Positions 11,476 through 23,199 of a stretch of 64,000 nucleotides of DNA are shown here, piece by piece. Source of the stretch: Pseudevernia furfuracea (lineage: Eukaryota > Ascomycota > Lecanoromycetes > Lecanorales > Parmeliaceae). Positions within the stretch are counted from its first letter, which is position 1. Each line of letters starts with the position of its first letter. The stretch covers positions 868,001 through 932,000 of the forward strand of contig JAIUPT010000040.1 of the NCBI GenBank assembly GCA_022315425.1, in the 5' to 3' direction. A program made the position numbers and the translations under genes. The notes below the pieces were generated by a model. That model was not told the origin of the DNA and ran no database searches. It saw nothing but the letters and a program-made list of their open reading frames with translations.

Positions 11476-12192
11476 TCATGCGTCGCTGAGATTTCCAATC
11501 CGGCTGCGGGCACTCGAAGTGGCAATCGTTCTATTCCTGTCGACTCCGACCAGACCGCCGAGCCGTATGCCACTGGTTATAGCAAGATCGAACTGAGAGC
11601 CCCGTGCATAGATCACGAGGTCGAGCATGCCATGAGCGCCTGCGTATCCCACACCGCCGCCCCAATCATACGGTTTCGTTTCCCGCTTCGTGTAAAGGCA
11701 ATAATCTAGCAGCGCTTTCCCCCTCCTCGCAATCTCGGCCCATGACCCGCTGTCGGTTGTGGGTCCGCCAACGGGGCTTATTTTGACCAATAGGGCGATG
11801 TTACATCCATCTTCGTACAATATGTCAGCGAGGTAGGATCTACGTACAAAAAGTCGAGTGGGACGTTTTGACGTACCCTTCTCCCACACCACAGGCAGAG
11901 TAACTCTATGCCTCCATTGGTCGATAGTAAACTGGCCAGTGCGGCCGAAGTATGGCAGAAGGAAGCCATGCTCATCATTGTCGATGTTGAAGATGCCTGC
12001 AGCGCCATGTGTTGGGTCTCCGTATAGAAGGGCGATGCATGAGACGTAGGTGGGTCGACCATAGACGGTGCGGTCGCAGTACTCTTCGGGGAGTCCTGCT
12101 GCTGTTGACAATATATTGATGAGGAAGAAGCCGACTCGGAGGAAGTGGATAGACGAAAGAAGGGTCATCGTCACATGGAATTGCACTAGCAT
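11476..12192 (-). CDS. Small secreted protein, unknown function
   Basis: An N-terminal hydrophobic segment (residues ~9-32, FLRVGFFLINILSTAAGLP) reads as a signal peptide. The uninterrupted frame is 238 codons, but a 66-nt intron 11876..11811 (GTACGT...GCTGACAT...ACGAAG) is likely. Removing it keeps frame and joins VVWEK to DGCNIALLVKI, giving 216 aa. The mature chain would have four cysteines (EYC, VSC, DGC, DYC), consistent with two disulfides, and a Gly-rich GGGVGYAGAHGMLDLVIYA segment near the end. The layout matches a widespread fungal family of secreted proteins without assigned function. The neighbouring dynein gene gives no functional hint. Confidence 0.6.
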   Translation of the reverse strand: MLVQFHVTMTLLSSIHFLRVGFFLINILSTAAGLPEEYCDRTVYGRPTYVSCIALLYGDPTHGAAGIFNIDNDEHGFLLPYFGRTGQFTIDQWRHRVTLPVVWEKGTSKRPTRLFVRRSYLADILYEDGCNIALLVKISPVGGPTTDSGSWAEIARRGKALLDYCLYTKRETKPYDWGGGVGYAGAHGMLDLVIYARGSQFDLAITSGIRLGGLVGVDRNRTIATSSARSRIGNLSDA

Positions 12193-12699
12193 TTGATCGA
12201 CGAGAAGGAAGAGGAGAAAAACCAGGAGAAGGCAATGCGCATTTCAACGTACACTCGCGTGTCGCGAGGTAAAGCAGAAATACGAACATTGGCGGAAGGC
12301 GATATCCGACATTTCAAGCGCCCAACAGCATTCTAGGTATGGACCTTGACGCCTGGTGGGGTACAACTGATACCGAATACAGAGGTATTGTATGTTCGAT
12401 CCCCCCTGAAGAGCGCTTTGACAGATACATGAAGCAGCACAATGGCGTGGAAGATATGGAACCGAGAGTAGATTGGAGGGATACGTGTCTCGAAGGCTTG
12501 ACGCCCAGCAATGATGGCAATCGACACAGGAGGTAGTACAAGGCTGGAAGAGAAGGGAGCGTCGGGAACAAACGCGTCTGTAAAGGGGCTCACTCCTATA
12601 CAAGAACATTTTGAGGTGGCAAACGCTTTATCGCAATTTGAGAAGTAGCTGACCGCTTGCAAATAGGGATTCTGCAACAAGAAAAAACCGAATGATCAC
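12193..12699. other. Intergenic
   Basis: About 500 bp between the secreted-protein start and the dynein intermediate chain stop. I see no gene. Confidence 0.5.
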
Positions 12700-14918
12700 T
12701 CATCCTCCGGCCTCCACCCTCCCTACCAACCTCTTCATCCTCGTCCATTCCTCATTTCTTACACTCTCCCCAGCAAGGTCCGCCCCAACTTCAAACACAG
12801 TCACCACGCCTGCTGCTCCTCCAACACCCAGCCTTTTCCCCTCTTTCTCCTCCCAGCAGACTCTCTCCAGGCTCTTTGCAGCGTAGCCTCCTTGGATGCT
12901 GCGGTTCATCTCCGGCGTTGCTCGAGCAGCAGGAACTTCGGTGTCATCCGTTAGGTCCCAGACTTCTACGTTGCCTGCCCCATCCACAGATGAGAAGACC
13001 CCGGGCTTATGCGGCGACCAGCGGGCGTCATACACGATGTCTTCGCGTGAAAATTCGAGCAGTGGTCCAACAGCATGCTCATCTCTGGTCGTTGGGCCCA
13101 GAATCGATGAAGAATTCGAGGTGGCCACTGAAGTAGAAGAGGGAGCGCGAGCTTTCCATAGCTTCACAGTCCAGTCGAGGGAGCTAGATAAGACCAAGTC
13201 TCCTAGGTCCACAGGCCCACGAGCTGGATGGAAATCCACGCTCATGACTGGTGCAGTATGGCCTTTGTAGCGAAGTCGGGTGTCGACGCCAGCCTTGGCT
13301 CCTGCACGGTCGTAGCGATGGCACGGGTAAATGGTACCTTCTTCTGTACCAACAAGGAAGGAGGTTGGATCGGAAACGGGGAAAGACATGCAAGTTGGAC
13401 TTAGGTCTTCTGTCTTGCTTGGAGGTGGGGTTACTAGCTCTAGGTACTCTTGAGGTAGGCTCAGCATGTCGACCGTCCAGCCGCAGACAACACCATCTGT
13501 TGAACATGAAATGATGTTATTAGCATTTTGGGTGCCAACGAGAGATATCGAATATACAGGGTGGGTATGGCCTCCAGTTGAGGCTCCAGTCAGGGGCGTC
13601 TTTTGGACTGGAAGAGGGGTTCTGGAGCGTGTGTCCCAGAGAAGGACTTGCCCACTGTAAGAACCGCCAATTATGAGGGAGGGATGAAACGGCGAGAACT
13701 TGGCAGTCAGTATGTCAGATGTACTGTGGAAGGTATATTCCGGGCGCGAATGGAGGTGCATGTTCCATATTTGCACAAGGCCTGAAGAATCTTGAGGGGC
13801 GGATGGGTTCTTAGTGTACGAGGCCAGGAGTAGCTCAGGATACTAGTCATGTCAGATTGAGTTCTTCACGGCATTTGAGAGTCTTACTTTGGGAGAAAAG
13901 TTCAGATCACTGATCATCCGCTTCCTGCTCCACCGCTCGTCGTAGAATTGTGCTACCTGTCGTACCCGTCTGCCCTTTTTGCCACGCGAGCTTCCATAGC
14001 CCTCATCTTCATCTGATTCTACCTCTGCGCCGTCCAGAGCATAGTCGGCCAGCACATCGTAGTCTTGGTCTAGGGCTTTTTCTATGACCTTACTCGACCT
14101 TTCTACAAACTCCAGGAAGTCTTCCGATGCAGTCACAGCATTAACCTCCTCATCTGTCAGACCCCTCGCAGGGAAATTCGATGGCCCAGTATGAACAGGA
14201 ACGTCCAAACTAAGAGCTTTGACCGCTTTTAATTCCTCTTCGACCTCCAGCCGTAGATTCTGTCGAAGTTCTTCCTCCCTTTCTCGCTCTCTTCGGCTCC
14301 GCCGCTTCGTGGGTGAACGCGGTGCTGAAGGTGATCCGTCTCCATCTGAATCCGAGAAGCCGCCTGACGATCTACGTTGCCGCTGTGGAGACCATGGCTC
14401 GGAGGTCTGAATGCCTTTGCTGTAGGTCAGAACCTCGGTTGTAGTTTTCGAAGTAAGGGCGGGCGGTTGCTCGTAGGTGGTTTCGACGGGAGCGGTGGAT
14501 AGGGTTTGGGTGCCGGCTGAGAGGTACGGGACTTGAGCACGCGGTTGACTTGATGTATCGTCATAAGTCTCGGCACTAACGTTCCCAGTATCGAATGCGG
14601 AACTTGGACGGCTTTTCCTGTGTGCTGGAGAGGACGTCCCAGCACTTCCGTCTCTACGTTTGTCCCCAACGAGAGTGTCAATGAAGCTGTCGAGCTCCTT
14701 TCTGTCGGTTGTTCGAGCAGGAGTGGAGACTTTAGCCTTCGGTATGTGAGTAAAAGCCTAGCATATTGATTGTAGCACGGACAAGGTACCTCAGGCAATT
14801 CCCCTGCAATAGACTCTCGTTTCCCGGAGTCTTTTTGCCGCTGCTCTCGTTCTTCACGCTGCCGTCTCAGTTCGGCGAGTTTGGCCTTTTTGGCTAGGAT
14901 CTCATCTTTCCGTTGCAT
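12700..14918 (-). CDS. Cytoplasmic dynein intermediate chain
   Basis: Exons 14918..14790, 14736..13888 and 13842..12700 give 706 aa. Introns are 53 nt (GTACCT...CCGAAG) and 45 nt (GTAAGA...ACTAG). I start at the ATG of MQRKDEILAKKAKLAELRRQ; the frame is open further upstream but without an ATG. The N-terminal coiled coil (~1-35) is the p150-dynactin binding helix of the family. A Ser/Pro linker, an acidic Arg-Lys segment (ALDGAEVESDEDEGYGSSRGKKGRR) and a WD40 propeller from about residue 327 follow, with LIIGGSYSGQVLLWDTR, YKGHTAPVMSVDFHP and LSSSLDWTVKLWK. It links cargo and light chains to the dynein heavy chain. The acceptor of intron 1 is non-YAG and is my choice over a 32-nt alternative. 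Confidence 0.88.
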
Positions 14919-15333
14919 CGTTACAGACTCGTCTCGAAGGATTGGGTCGTACCCATCCAACTTTCATACTTGAGGACGACTAGCAAGGCATGGCGAGTGT
15001 GCAACATGTAATCATTGACCCATTGTCACCCCAATTCCTATCTCTGGATGGCTGCTTAAGGTTGGTGGGGTTGTTTAAGCAGACTAGCAGTTGGGAGACG
15101 CGAAGTGAATATCAAAAATTATGCATGCATAAAAAGTGGTCCAAGCTCCCTCGCATAAAATATTTATCCTCGACCTCAATCCTCTCTTCCAGAGCACAAG
15201 AGCTTCCCCGACCGCACCAATCGAATCCTCGGCAGCTGTATGCTAGCCTGTCTACGCTCTTTACTATCTGACTGGTGCGATTGACCTTTCCGTCCCAAGC
15301 ATCAACCTCCAGCTGTCGTCCACCTCTCCCGGA
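14919..15333. promoter_or_regulatory. Divergent promoter dynein IC / ATP synthase e
   Basis: A 415-bp region between two divergently transcribed genes. No other feature is recognised. Confidence 0.45.
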
Positions 15334-15847
15334 ATGGCTTCTTCTGGCGTAAACGTGCGCAATGCAATGCTCCTCTCTCCTCACACGACCTCTGTCGCTC
15401 ACAATCATGCGCAGGTCCTCCGTTACGCTGCCCTCCTCACTGGCGCAGGTTATGGCTTCTATCACCAAGCCTCCATAGCAGCCAAAGCAAAAATGGCACA
15501 TATCGACAGGGAGTTTGAAAATCAAGCGAGCTTAGTAGCGAAAGCAAAGGCGGAATGGGTGAAGAAGACGATGCCAAAGGAGGGTGGTGGTAAGTCTGCA
15601 TTTTCTTGCGATGAATGATGGCTCGGAATCCCACTGCTGCCAGGAATTCCTGGCCAGGCGGAGAGTATGTCGCGCTCTGGTACTATTGGGGCAACACCCG
15701 GATAGAAGACATCAAAACAAGCCTGGGGTAATCCAAGCGATTTGCTCGAAAATCAGAACTGACTCTGTCATCCTCGCAGTCATCTCCGACCCCAACGACC
15801 CGAAGTTCGATCTGGAAGCGTATCTGACACTGAGCGAGGCAAAATGA
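15334..15847 (+). CDS. atp21: Mitochondrial F1Fo-ATP synthase subunit e
   Basis: Three exons, 15334..15354, 15415..15589 and 15780..15847, give 87 aa, the usual subunit e size. Intron 1 is 60 nt (GTGCGC...GCGCAG) and stop-free, so unspliced RNA would still be open. Removing it restores MASSGVNVLRYAALLTG, the family N-terminus. The membrane helix carries the GAGYG (GxxxG) motif that drives ATP synthase dimerisation. A helix with KAKAEWVKKTMP follows, and exon 3 gives the conserved end DPNDPKFDLEAYL. Intron 2 (190 nt) starts GTAAGT and ends CGCAG. It acts in the inner membrane and shapes cristae (family knowledge). Confidence 0.87.
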
Positions 15848-16285
15848 GAGTCAATGGCATGAGTTGAACAGTCGCGATAATACCTTTGGGGTGGACGATC
15901 AATGATTGTAAATAGGAGCTGGGATTTGTATCAACATCATAGACTTGATTTGTTTGTGGTCTCATTGTTGGTCCCAACCCAACATACCCCTTTTCGTCGA
16001 GCAAATAGTATCGCAGCCACCGCCTTGTTCTTCTTGTTGAGTTCAATTCACACTTACAGGTCAGACTGATACCTACGTTCTTCTACATTGCTAAGTGGGC
16101 ATCCGACCCTGTTCTGGCTGATAATACAGCTTCATACCCAAAGAAGATGTCGCCTTGTCAATAAGGCCTCATGCCAAAAATCCCCCGGAACAGCCTCATA
16201 ACCATAGCATCCGTCTAGGAAACTATAATCTACGCCTCTCCCCTCCAACCAGTGAAGTTCGAAATCGAACACTCAACCCCTCAAA
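15848..16285. other. Intergenic, convergent 3' ends
   Basis: About 440 bp between two convergent genes. No gene or repeat is recognised. Confidence 0.5.
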
Positions 16286-17308
16286 TTATCCCTTCCGAAT
16301 CCATCCATCCCCAACGTTGACTCCATCGACCTGCATCACAATTATCGCCTCCCTCCCCCCCCCCAGCACCGCCATCTGCTCCGCCAACGCCGCAAACGCC
16401 CTCGCAACCCACTGATACTCAAAAAACGGCGCCTCCGTCCTCGGCTGGCTGCCATAATCGCGGAACTCGATCCACGTGTCCGAGTCCGTGGGATGCAATT
16501 TAAAGCCGTCGACCGGAGAGGTGGAAGGGAAACGCGCCACGTAGTCGAGGCCTGCGAGGATGGGGATGAAGAAGTCGCGGTTGGTGAGGCGCTGGCCGAA
16601 GAAATTGATGAAGACACGGAGGTCCCCGGCGTCGGAGGGGGTCGTGGTGTTTGCGAGGGAGAGACTGGTGCCGTTGGAGGTCCAAGTGATATTCTCCAAA
16701 GTGTCCGAGGGAGGTGGAGCGGAAAGTGCCACATCCGACCTCGGGTTGAAACCCTCAGCGCCGCTGCCGTCGGTCCTTCCGGCCAGACTTAAGACCTGCG
16801 CCCTTGGCTTCTCCACCCTAATGTAGCCCACCGTCACCCCGTTGAAACCCAGCGCCAGGTGCATCGTCTGAAAGCGGTCGTGTTTCATCATGAAGAGAGC
16901 AAAACTCCATATCCCCCACAAGATATACCGTGTCGGTGTCAACCCGGGGCTCAGAGTCGGAGCGTCGCTTCTGATCACCACGTCGGGATAGTTAGGGAGC
17001 CTAGCCACGATGGGTCGGACGTTGCCGCCGAAGTCTTGCAGGGCGAGGTTGCTCATGGCGCTCACGGCGTTCACGAGGCAGGCGATTGGGCGCAAGGGTA
17101 TGTCGCCGAACAGATAGTCGACGCCGAAGCGGGGGTCTATGCCGCCGGCATCGCCGTCTCCGAGTGAGGTCGTGTTTGCGATGGAGGAGTAGAGATCGCT
17201 GAGGTTCATGGGCATGGAGGGGCCGAAAGAGGGTTTGGGGAGGGATGATGCTCCGTTGACGCCGGAGGCGGCCAAGCTGAGCAGAAGTGGGAACACGAGG
17301 TTCACCAT
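16286..17308 (-). CDS. Secreted protein of unknown function
   Basis: A 340-aa intronless ORF from the ATG at 17308. The frame is open for another 98 codons upstream, but that part is basic and lacks character, whereas MVNLVFPLLLSLAASGVNG is a classic signal peptide with a cleavage-like ASG-VNGA site. The mature chain has several N-glycosylation sequons (NLS, NTT, NIT, NGT). Only one cysteine (IACLVN) is visible in the central region. It contains no catalytic motif I know. Base use is GC-rich with C/G third positions, as in the SDR gene at 60.6 kb. Function cannot be assigned. Confidence 0.65.
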   Translation of the reverse strand: MVNLVFPLLLSLAASGVNGASSLPKPSFGPSMPMNLSDLYSSIANTTSLGDGDAGGIDPRFGVDYLFGDIPLRPIACLVNAVSAMSNLALQDFGGNVRPIVARLPNYPDVVIRSDAPTLSPGLTPTRYILWGIWSFALFMMKHDRFQTMHLALGFNGVTVGYIRVEKPRAQVLSLAGRTDGSGAEGFNPRSDVALSAPPPSDTLENITWTSNGTSLSLANTTTPSDAGDLRVFINFFGQRLTNRDFFIPILAGLDYVARFPSTSPVDGFKLHPTDSDTWIEFRDYGSQPRTEAPFFEYQWVARAFAALAEQMAVLGGGREAIIVMQVDGVNVGDGWIRKG

Positions 17309-18382
17309 GGTGGCGACTGGAGACGGTTCGTCGCGACTGCTCGGATGTTTGAAATGCAAGGCGATATGAGGGACTGACTGGGATGAGAGAATAAAACTGG
17401 TAGCGAGACAGATGCGTATGCGTCTAACTAAACTCGAGCAAGTTCTCGCAAGAGAATGTTCGAATGCCGTTGCTGATGCCTCGTAGCGCACGCATCCTGG
17501 CCCCCTGGATCGAGCTTTGCGCATCGAAAAGCCTCGAGAAGGAAAAGCAAGATGCCGGTTGCGCAGTCTCACCAAGCGATAGGCGATGTCCTCATGCCTC
17601 ACCTTGAGGAAACCCGAGTGGGCTTTAGAGAAATGGAGACATTATTCTTCAACGGTGTTGCACCTTCTCATACTCTTAGATACAAAGAAAATCACATACC
17701 CTTCCTTGTAATTTGGAAAATCCCAAGCGTCCGTCCTCTGATACAGTTCAGCAGATTCAAACGGGCCTAACTAAATACCTACCAACAACCCGTTGCGTTT
17801 TTTTTTCTTCCACAACTTTGCCCCTTCCTATCAGATAAAACTTTGGATGCACTTCAAGTCTCCACAGTAGCTGAGCACAGACAGTATGAACCTGAATACA
17901 AAGCCTTAGTTAGGCTCATGTCAAGTTGGATGACAGAAAATCGGTTGAGTACCCAATTTTGCGTGTCCTTGGAAAGGCTCGGGGGGCTCTTCTCCAGGTG
18001 AGCAGAAACAAAATGGGTGAATCCCAGAGCTCCTGCAGGCCCTGGGGTTTGCCCAAAGCTAAATGAACAGAAGGCTGTGGACATGACCCCATTGAAAACG
18101 ACGAAAGACGGCCTACTGCTACCAGGTACCCAGGTCAAGATGCTCATGGAAGAATGGTGATCAAACACTCTGAGTACGTTCTGGAGATGTGATTCGTGCG
18201 TGTTCGTATCGAAACAAGATGATATACAACATCCAAACACAAAATAGATCGCCAAGAGGACAGCCAGTCTACCCTACTGATATATTCCTCGAATGGGCAC
18301 TTTTTCTGTTTTCTCCCTTCTGAAGCAATGCAACATCGTCGGAATCTCTGTTTTGATATCTTTTCGCCTGGGAAATGATTGC
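17309..18382. other. Intergenic 1.07 kb
   Basis: It lies upstream of the secreted-protein gene and downstream of pmt4. Short ORFs are present but none is convincing. Confidence 0.45.
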
Positions 18383-20932
18383 TCATTTCGCAAAGTGCAG
18401 GTCATATCCAAGCCATTTCCTCGCAACAACCTGCTCAGCACTCAAGCCTGGCTTGCCATACGTCAACGGCAGGAAGTACCACCATCCACCGATCACAATT
18501 GCCATCACAACCCCACTTGCAGCCCAAAGTGCCAGCATACTTTGTCCACTCATGCGTTCCTTGGCTGGAACGACGACCCTCTTGCCTCCACGATCCTTAT
18601 TTTTGCTAGGAGTCTTATTTTGCGTTTGTTGTAGGAAATTCTCGTCCAGGCCAACAGGATCAAGGTTGAAGACGAATTCGAGGAGTGCGCCAGTGACCAG
18701 AGCGGATGCGAGATGTGCAGGCAAGTAGTGGTGAAGGAAGAGTTGACGGCCCATGATGAAGAAAGGGATGTAGTGGGCGGCCCAGCAGAGGAAGAAGAAA
18801 CCGGTGCTGTTGTATAGACGAGAGCGGGTTCCTGGATCAAATTTGGTCAGTCGAGCTAATAGACGAACTAGAAACTAGAGGAGGTGGACTGGCTTACGTT
18901 CATCAAGACTGTCAATGCCACGCCTTTGAGACAATTGATCTGCACCGATGATTCCTGCGAAGACGGCAAGCAGACTGCTTACAATCCACCAGCCGATGGG
19001 ATTGCCAAGGAAGTATATTTGCTGTCTTGTATCATTTTGTGTCCAGAAGCTAACACCGCGGAGCAGGAACGGCCATTGAATTGGCTGACTGGCATATGGA
19101 TGGCTACTTGTCAATGCATTGTTGTGGTAGAAGATAGCTCGTTGGAGTTCGATGTACTTCTTCAAGAAAGGTACGTGTTTGATCTTCTTGATCTCTTTAA
19201 CAAGGCGCGGGCTGTCAGCTGGTATGGATGGTATCTCGTCCACATACCAGATATTGCTGGATTGCTGGATGTTCTTGTTTCCGTTAATCTCGGCCTGTTT
19301 GTAAGCCCAGTCAGGAAGTGGAGTGGTGTGCGTCCACATAGCAACTCTCGTGGGGGCGTGAATCAATTTGAAGTGCCCTGAAAAGCTTTTGAGCTGTTGC
19401 CTTCCCTTGGCATTCTCGATCTTGATTTCAAACAAGGTGTCGTTGTACCGATCCCCGTTTGCCTCCTCAAGCCCTACCGTTGTAAACTCCTGGTTTGTGG
19501 GGTAATATGGCGAGGCAACATCGTGTGATAGGAGGTAAGAGTCCGTCACTAGATGGCGCAATTTGACAAAATCGCCGCTTTGCACAGTCAAACCGGGCTT
19601 TGCATCGGAGAGATCGACGATACTGTTCGGAACAATTTGCCAGTAATTGTTGGTATCGTTGAACGGGTAGCCTGTGACTTGCTGTCCTTGGCTGGAGACA
19701 CGTCCGTCATCGTAGCGAAGGGGGTACCTATCGGCATGACTGTGTAGATAGGTCTTCGTCTCCTTATGCCTAATGGAGATCGAGTCAAAGTACTCAATGC
19801 CAGTAGACTGTGCGCTCATCATGTTGTCGCTTAATGTCTCTTGGAACGCGGGAGTCATGAACTCATCTCCAGGTCCGGATCTGTTCAAAATGGCAAAGTG
19901 AACTTGGAACCAGAACAAGTAGATGAGGAAAGGCACCAGGATGAGTCCAGTCAAACGTGCTACAAAGTGCTTTGAGAATTCGGGCAAAGTCAAAGCTCCT
20001 TCTTTCCGGTTGACGTCCAGGAGACCCCAGAGGTCAATTGCAACCGCACAACCGACGGTGAAAAATGTGAACACTCCGACGTATTTGGTAGATATAACAC
20101 AGCTCATAGCGACGCCAGTCAGCAGGAGCCATTTCCACCACTTTTGCGAGAAGGGCTCGTGCCTCATCTTGAAGAACCGTATGTAGCAAAGAACACTCAG
20201 CGACATTGCGAACACCAAGGTCGCATCGAGCAGGATAAGTCGAGTCTGGCCAATATGGGCATTGTCGAACAAGACTAGTCCAGCTGCCACAACGGCAGCT
20301 GGAAGTGTGTAGCCTGACTCCCACATGATCAAGAAAACCGTAGGAACTGTCAAGGATCCAAGAAGGGCTGGCATGGCGCGAAAGGCGACGTAGGGTACTT
20401 TGTTGGTTATGTATGAATCGCCAATGTTGTCGAAGTGAAAGTGCCCATCGTAACCAACGAACCAGCCCATAAGGGCAAAGAGAAGCTTTCCGAAGGGAGG
20501 ATGGACGTCAAAAAAGTATGTTCTTTGTAGGTAGTATGAGGCGAACTACCGATAGACACAGTCAGCGTACTTTGTCCGAAGCCTGCAGGATGGCGACTTC
20601 GCGTAGTAGCTTGGGGAAGGCTTTTGGGGGAAGAATACAGCTTTTCGTACCTTTCCAAAATGCACCTCATCGAAGACCACTTCATTGGGGTGCCCAATGC
20701 CCCAGAATCGAGTAATGAATGCCAGTAGCGTTATCACGCCCAGTGCAAGTTTATAGTCCCATTCGGAGGTCACCACTTCGGGCAGCTTTGTGTCTTTTAG
20801 TATCCCGTTAAGGTCGCCGTCTGTTCTCGGAGGAGTTGAAGCCGAAGCAGGGGCTTTCTTATCCTTTTGTCCTCGGTGCCGTACTGCAGGGGAGGACATT
20901 ATGGAGGTAAAGACCGACTCTAGAGGTGCCAT
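18383..20932 (-). CDS. pmt4: Protein O-mannosyltransferase, Pmt4 subfamily
   Basis: Exons 20932..20651, 20545..18898 and 18831..18383 give 792 aa. Introns are 105 nt (GTACGA...CGGTAG) and 67 nt (GTAAGC...ATCCAG). The protein transfers mannose from dolichol-phosphate-mannose to Ser/Thr in the ER lumen. It has the PMT loop-1 acidic motif in VVFDEVHFGK, FFDVHPPFGKLL, multiple membrane helices, RLILLDATL and STKYVGVFTF. A luminal MIR region follows (LHSHADRYPLRYDDGRVSSQGQQVTGY in parts), then the C-terminal helices. Pmt4 is indicated over Pmt1/2 by LPDWAYKQAEINGNKN and the ending ARKWLGYDLHFAK, which match my recollection of yeast Pmt4. A second Met 11 residues in could also be the start. Confidence 0.92.
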
Positions 20933-21416
20933 TGTCAGAGGAGAGCTTCAAGCCGAGGCCTCGAGTAGGATATTGTCAAGAGGGTACTTACAGCACTGAA
21001 ATTTCATGTGCAACAGAATGTTGATTGGTATCTCAAGAGGTACAAGGTGTTCTCAACGAAACATGCAAGTTGAGCTGGTTCGAGTGAATTCGTGTCCCTT
21101 AACCAAGACAGCTTTTTTAGAGTTACGCCGCATCACATTTGCCAAGACTGTTGGAGTCGCCCCGTAAGGCTGACTGATCCCGCGTAAGGTAGGTACCTTA
21201 CCTACTACCTTACCTCACTATATCCTCATGGCAGCAGATGGTCAGTCCGTGTTTTGGGAGTATGTACTCCCATTGTATTGATGTCGAGATTCAAGGATTG
21301 ATCATCCATAATGGCATCTACTGAAATCTCCATGCTATTTATACTTTGCAAAGAAATCGATCCCATTGTATTATGCTTATCCCCATTATTGTACAAGGCA
21401 AATTGCCGGAAAAGCT
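20933..21416. promoter_or_regulatory. Upstream region of pmt4 with TACCT-rich element
   Basis: This 484-bp region holds a run of TACCT/AGGTA words at 21184-21216, including the palindrome AGGTACCT at 21191-21198. Such TACCT clusters are common in filamentous ascomycete intergenic DNA. Their role here is unknown. Confidence 0.35.
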
Positions 21417-22568
21417 TCAATCATCCTCTTCCATCATACTCAACGTTTCTAGCTCGATTTGCACTAGCCGGTCGAAATCGGACCTCTCCATCCCACTACT
21501 TCTGCACAGCCGGAATAGACTTTTGATGCTTGTGCTGACGTGCTGCTTTACTGCCACCTCAGCAATCGACTGACACTCCGCTGATTCTTCCAATCTTGAC
21601 ACCGCAGCTAGGCCTGCTGGTGGTGATGCAGTAGGATGACTAATGTCTTCGTCCGCGATTGCTGCCCCGGAGCCATTAGTTACAGCGTAGGTGTCTTGAG
21701 AAGAATGGTTATCCGGTTTTGATGCTCTGCGCATCGAAGTTGCCATTACATCGCCATTCAGGGTTGACTCTCCTATTGCTCCGCGATCTTCGGAAGGGTC
21801 ATCATTGTCCATCTCCGGCTGCACTTGAGTATATCGATCGAAGTAATCGGCCTCCGACGTAGTCCTAACGTGCTTGGTCGGGTTGGACGGAGCAGCAGGC
21901 GGTATTTGCGTTGCCGGAGTTTTGTCATACTGAGCCCAGTAGTCATCATCATCATCTTCTTCCTGCTCATCCTCGATGGCGGTGTCGTCATTGTTCATTC
22001 CGTGCATAGCCGAATGATCCTCGCCTTCGCGTATTGCTTCTTCCATCATGTTCTCTTTAGCCTTTTCATCTGCGTCGGCGATAGTAGGACACCAGTTACT
22101 AGCAACCCCTTCCGTGTCTCCCTTCACCGGTCTGACCTCGGACACACGCCAGCCATTCCCGCCGCCTTCTTGATCTCCTTCGCACCAAAGATATATGATG
22201 ATCAGTCCAAGGTCTGTGATTATCACCCTTGCCTGTAGCGTTTCTTCATCCAATCGCCTGTAGCTGAGGTCCTCTACGTCACCGAAGTCCAATTCACCAG
22301 ACACAGGATGTAGTTCAAACGCATCGCTTTCTGACACTATGTCCACGAGCCTCTTCGCGGGCTCTGATTCCCAACACAGAAGAGGTAGCCATGAGTCGGA
22401 TGAGTCGGATGGAGTGGCGGCGAGTAGCTGAACGCGTTGGCGGAGTATGGGAGACAGGAGAGGTAGTAAGGCAGGAGGTGCTCGAGGTGAAACAAAAGCC
22501 GTGGGTAGGCATGCGAGGAGAGGTGGGAGAAGACTCCGATAGTCTGGAGGCGGGACGTACCGAACCAT
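21417..22568 (-). CDS. Conserved fungal protein of unknown function
   Basis: A 383-aa intronless ORF with a good start context (CAAAATGG). The first ~140 residues look folded (PPALLPLLSPILRQRVQLL, DSWLPLLCWESEPAKRLVDIV, FGDVEDLSYRRLDEETLQARV, GLIIIYLWCEGD). The middle is acidic and disordered with an EQEEDDDDDYWAQYD stretch. The C-terminus is a helical segment (AVKQHVSTSIKSLFRLCRSSGMERSDFDRLVQIELETL). I know no characterised homologue. The acidic linker with an aromatic WAQYD patch would fit a scaffold or adaptor role, but that is a guess. Confidence 0.7.
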   Translation of the reverse strand: MVRYVPPPDYRSLLPPLLACLPTAFVSPRAPPALLPLLSPILRQRVQLLAATPSDSSDSWLPLLCWESEPAKRLVDIVSESDAFELHPVSGELDFGDVEDLSYRRLDEETLQARVIITDLGLIIIYLWCEGDQEGGGNGWRVSEVRPVKGDTEGVASNWCPTIADADEKAKENMMEEAIREGEDHSAMHGMNNDDTAIEDEQEEDDDDDYWAQYDKTPATQIPPAAPSNPTKHVRTTSEADYFDRYTQVQPEMDNDDPSEDRGAIGESTLNGDVMATSMRRASKPDNHSSQDTYAVTNGSGAAIADEDISHPTASPPAGLAAVSRLEESAECQSIAEVAVKQHVSTSIKSLFRLCRSSGMERSDFDRLVQIELETLSMMEEDD

Positions 22569-23199
22569 TTTGTGCGATACGGGAGAGTTTGACGCTGTGC
22601 TTTCAGTGCTGTAGGTGCCGAATGTCAGAATGGTTGTTTGAACTGGATACTGAGGCCGTTCAGATCATTACTCGGTGAAATCGTGAAAGGTTGAGGACAG
22701 CTGGTGTTGTAGGACAATTGACTATCAGCTATTCGGAAGAGGGTCGAATCGACTAGACTCCCTTCATCCGAGCTGACATTTCCCCGATGCCTGGCGGAGC
22801 ATTTACTCTCCTCCTCCAGAAAGGAGTTAACCATGGCAGCAAATTGGGCTCCCTGCCCGCATGCCATTGCAAGGACGAGTAGGTAGCGTTAATCATTATC
22901 GGATGGGAACAAAGCCGTTGACTTTTCCCAGCCCAATGCCATCATTTTGCATGTTTTAAAGTAAAGTAATGTTCGAGGGAGGGTCGGCACCACTCACTCG
23001 GCAATCGCTTCCCGGACATTCCCGGCGGGCGCTATGATTGGCGACTGGCATTTTCAAAACATGCACCGTGATGATTCAAAGCCAAAAATGATGATGGACA
23101 ATAATGTGTCGACTACAAGTATAAGTTCATTGCTTGACCCACGATGTATTCAGAAACCGCGTCCTCGGTGTAGGGTTGAAGACAGCAGCATTACGCATC
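22569..23199. promoter_or_regulatory. Divergent promoter region
   Basis: 631 bp between the unknown gene (-) and the MFS transporter (+). A minus-strand ORF at 22625-22867 was considered but has no supporting features. Confidence 0.4.

Noticed and set aside
14919..14960. Extending the dynein intermediate chain to 14960
   Set aside because: The frame is open but begins at TTG; the family N-terminus starts at the ATG at 14918.
17309..17602. Upstream extension of the secreted protein
   Set aside because: The extension is basic and featureless and would bury a clear signal peptide.
22625..22867. 80-codon minus ORF as a first exon of the conserved unknown gene
   Set aside because: The ATG at 22568 has good context and no splice pair was needed.
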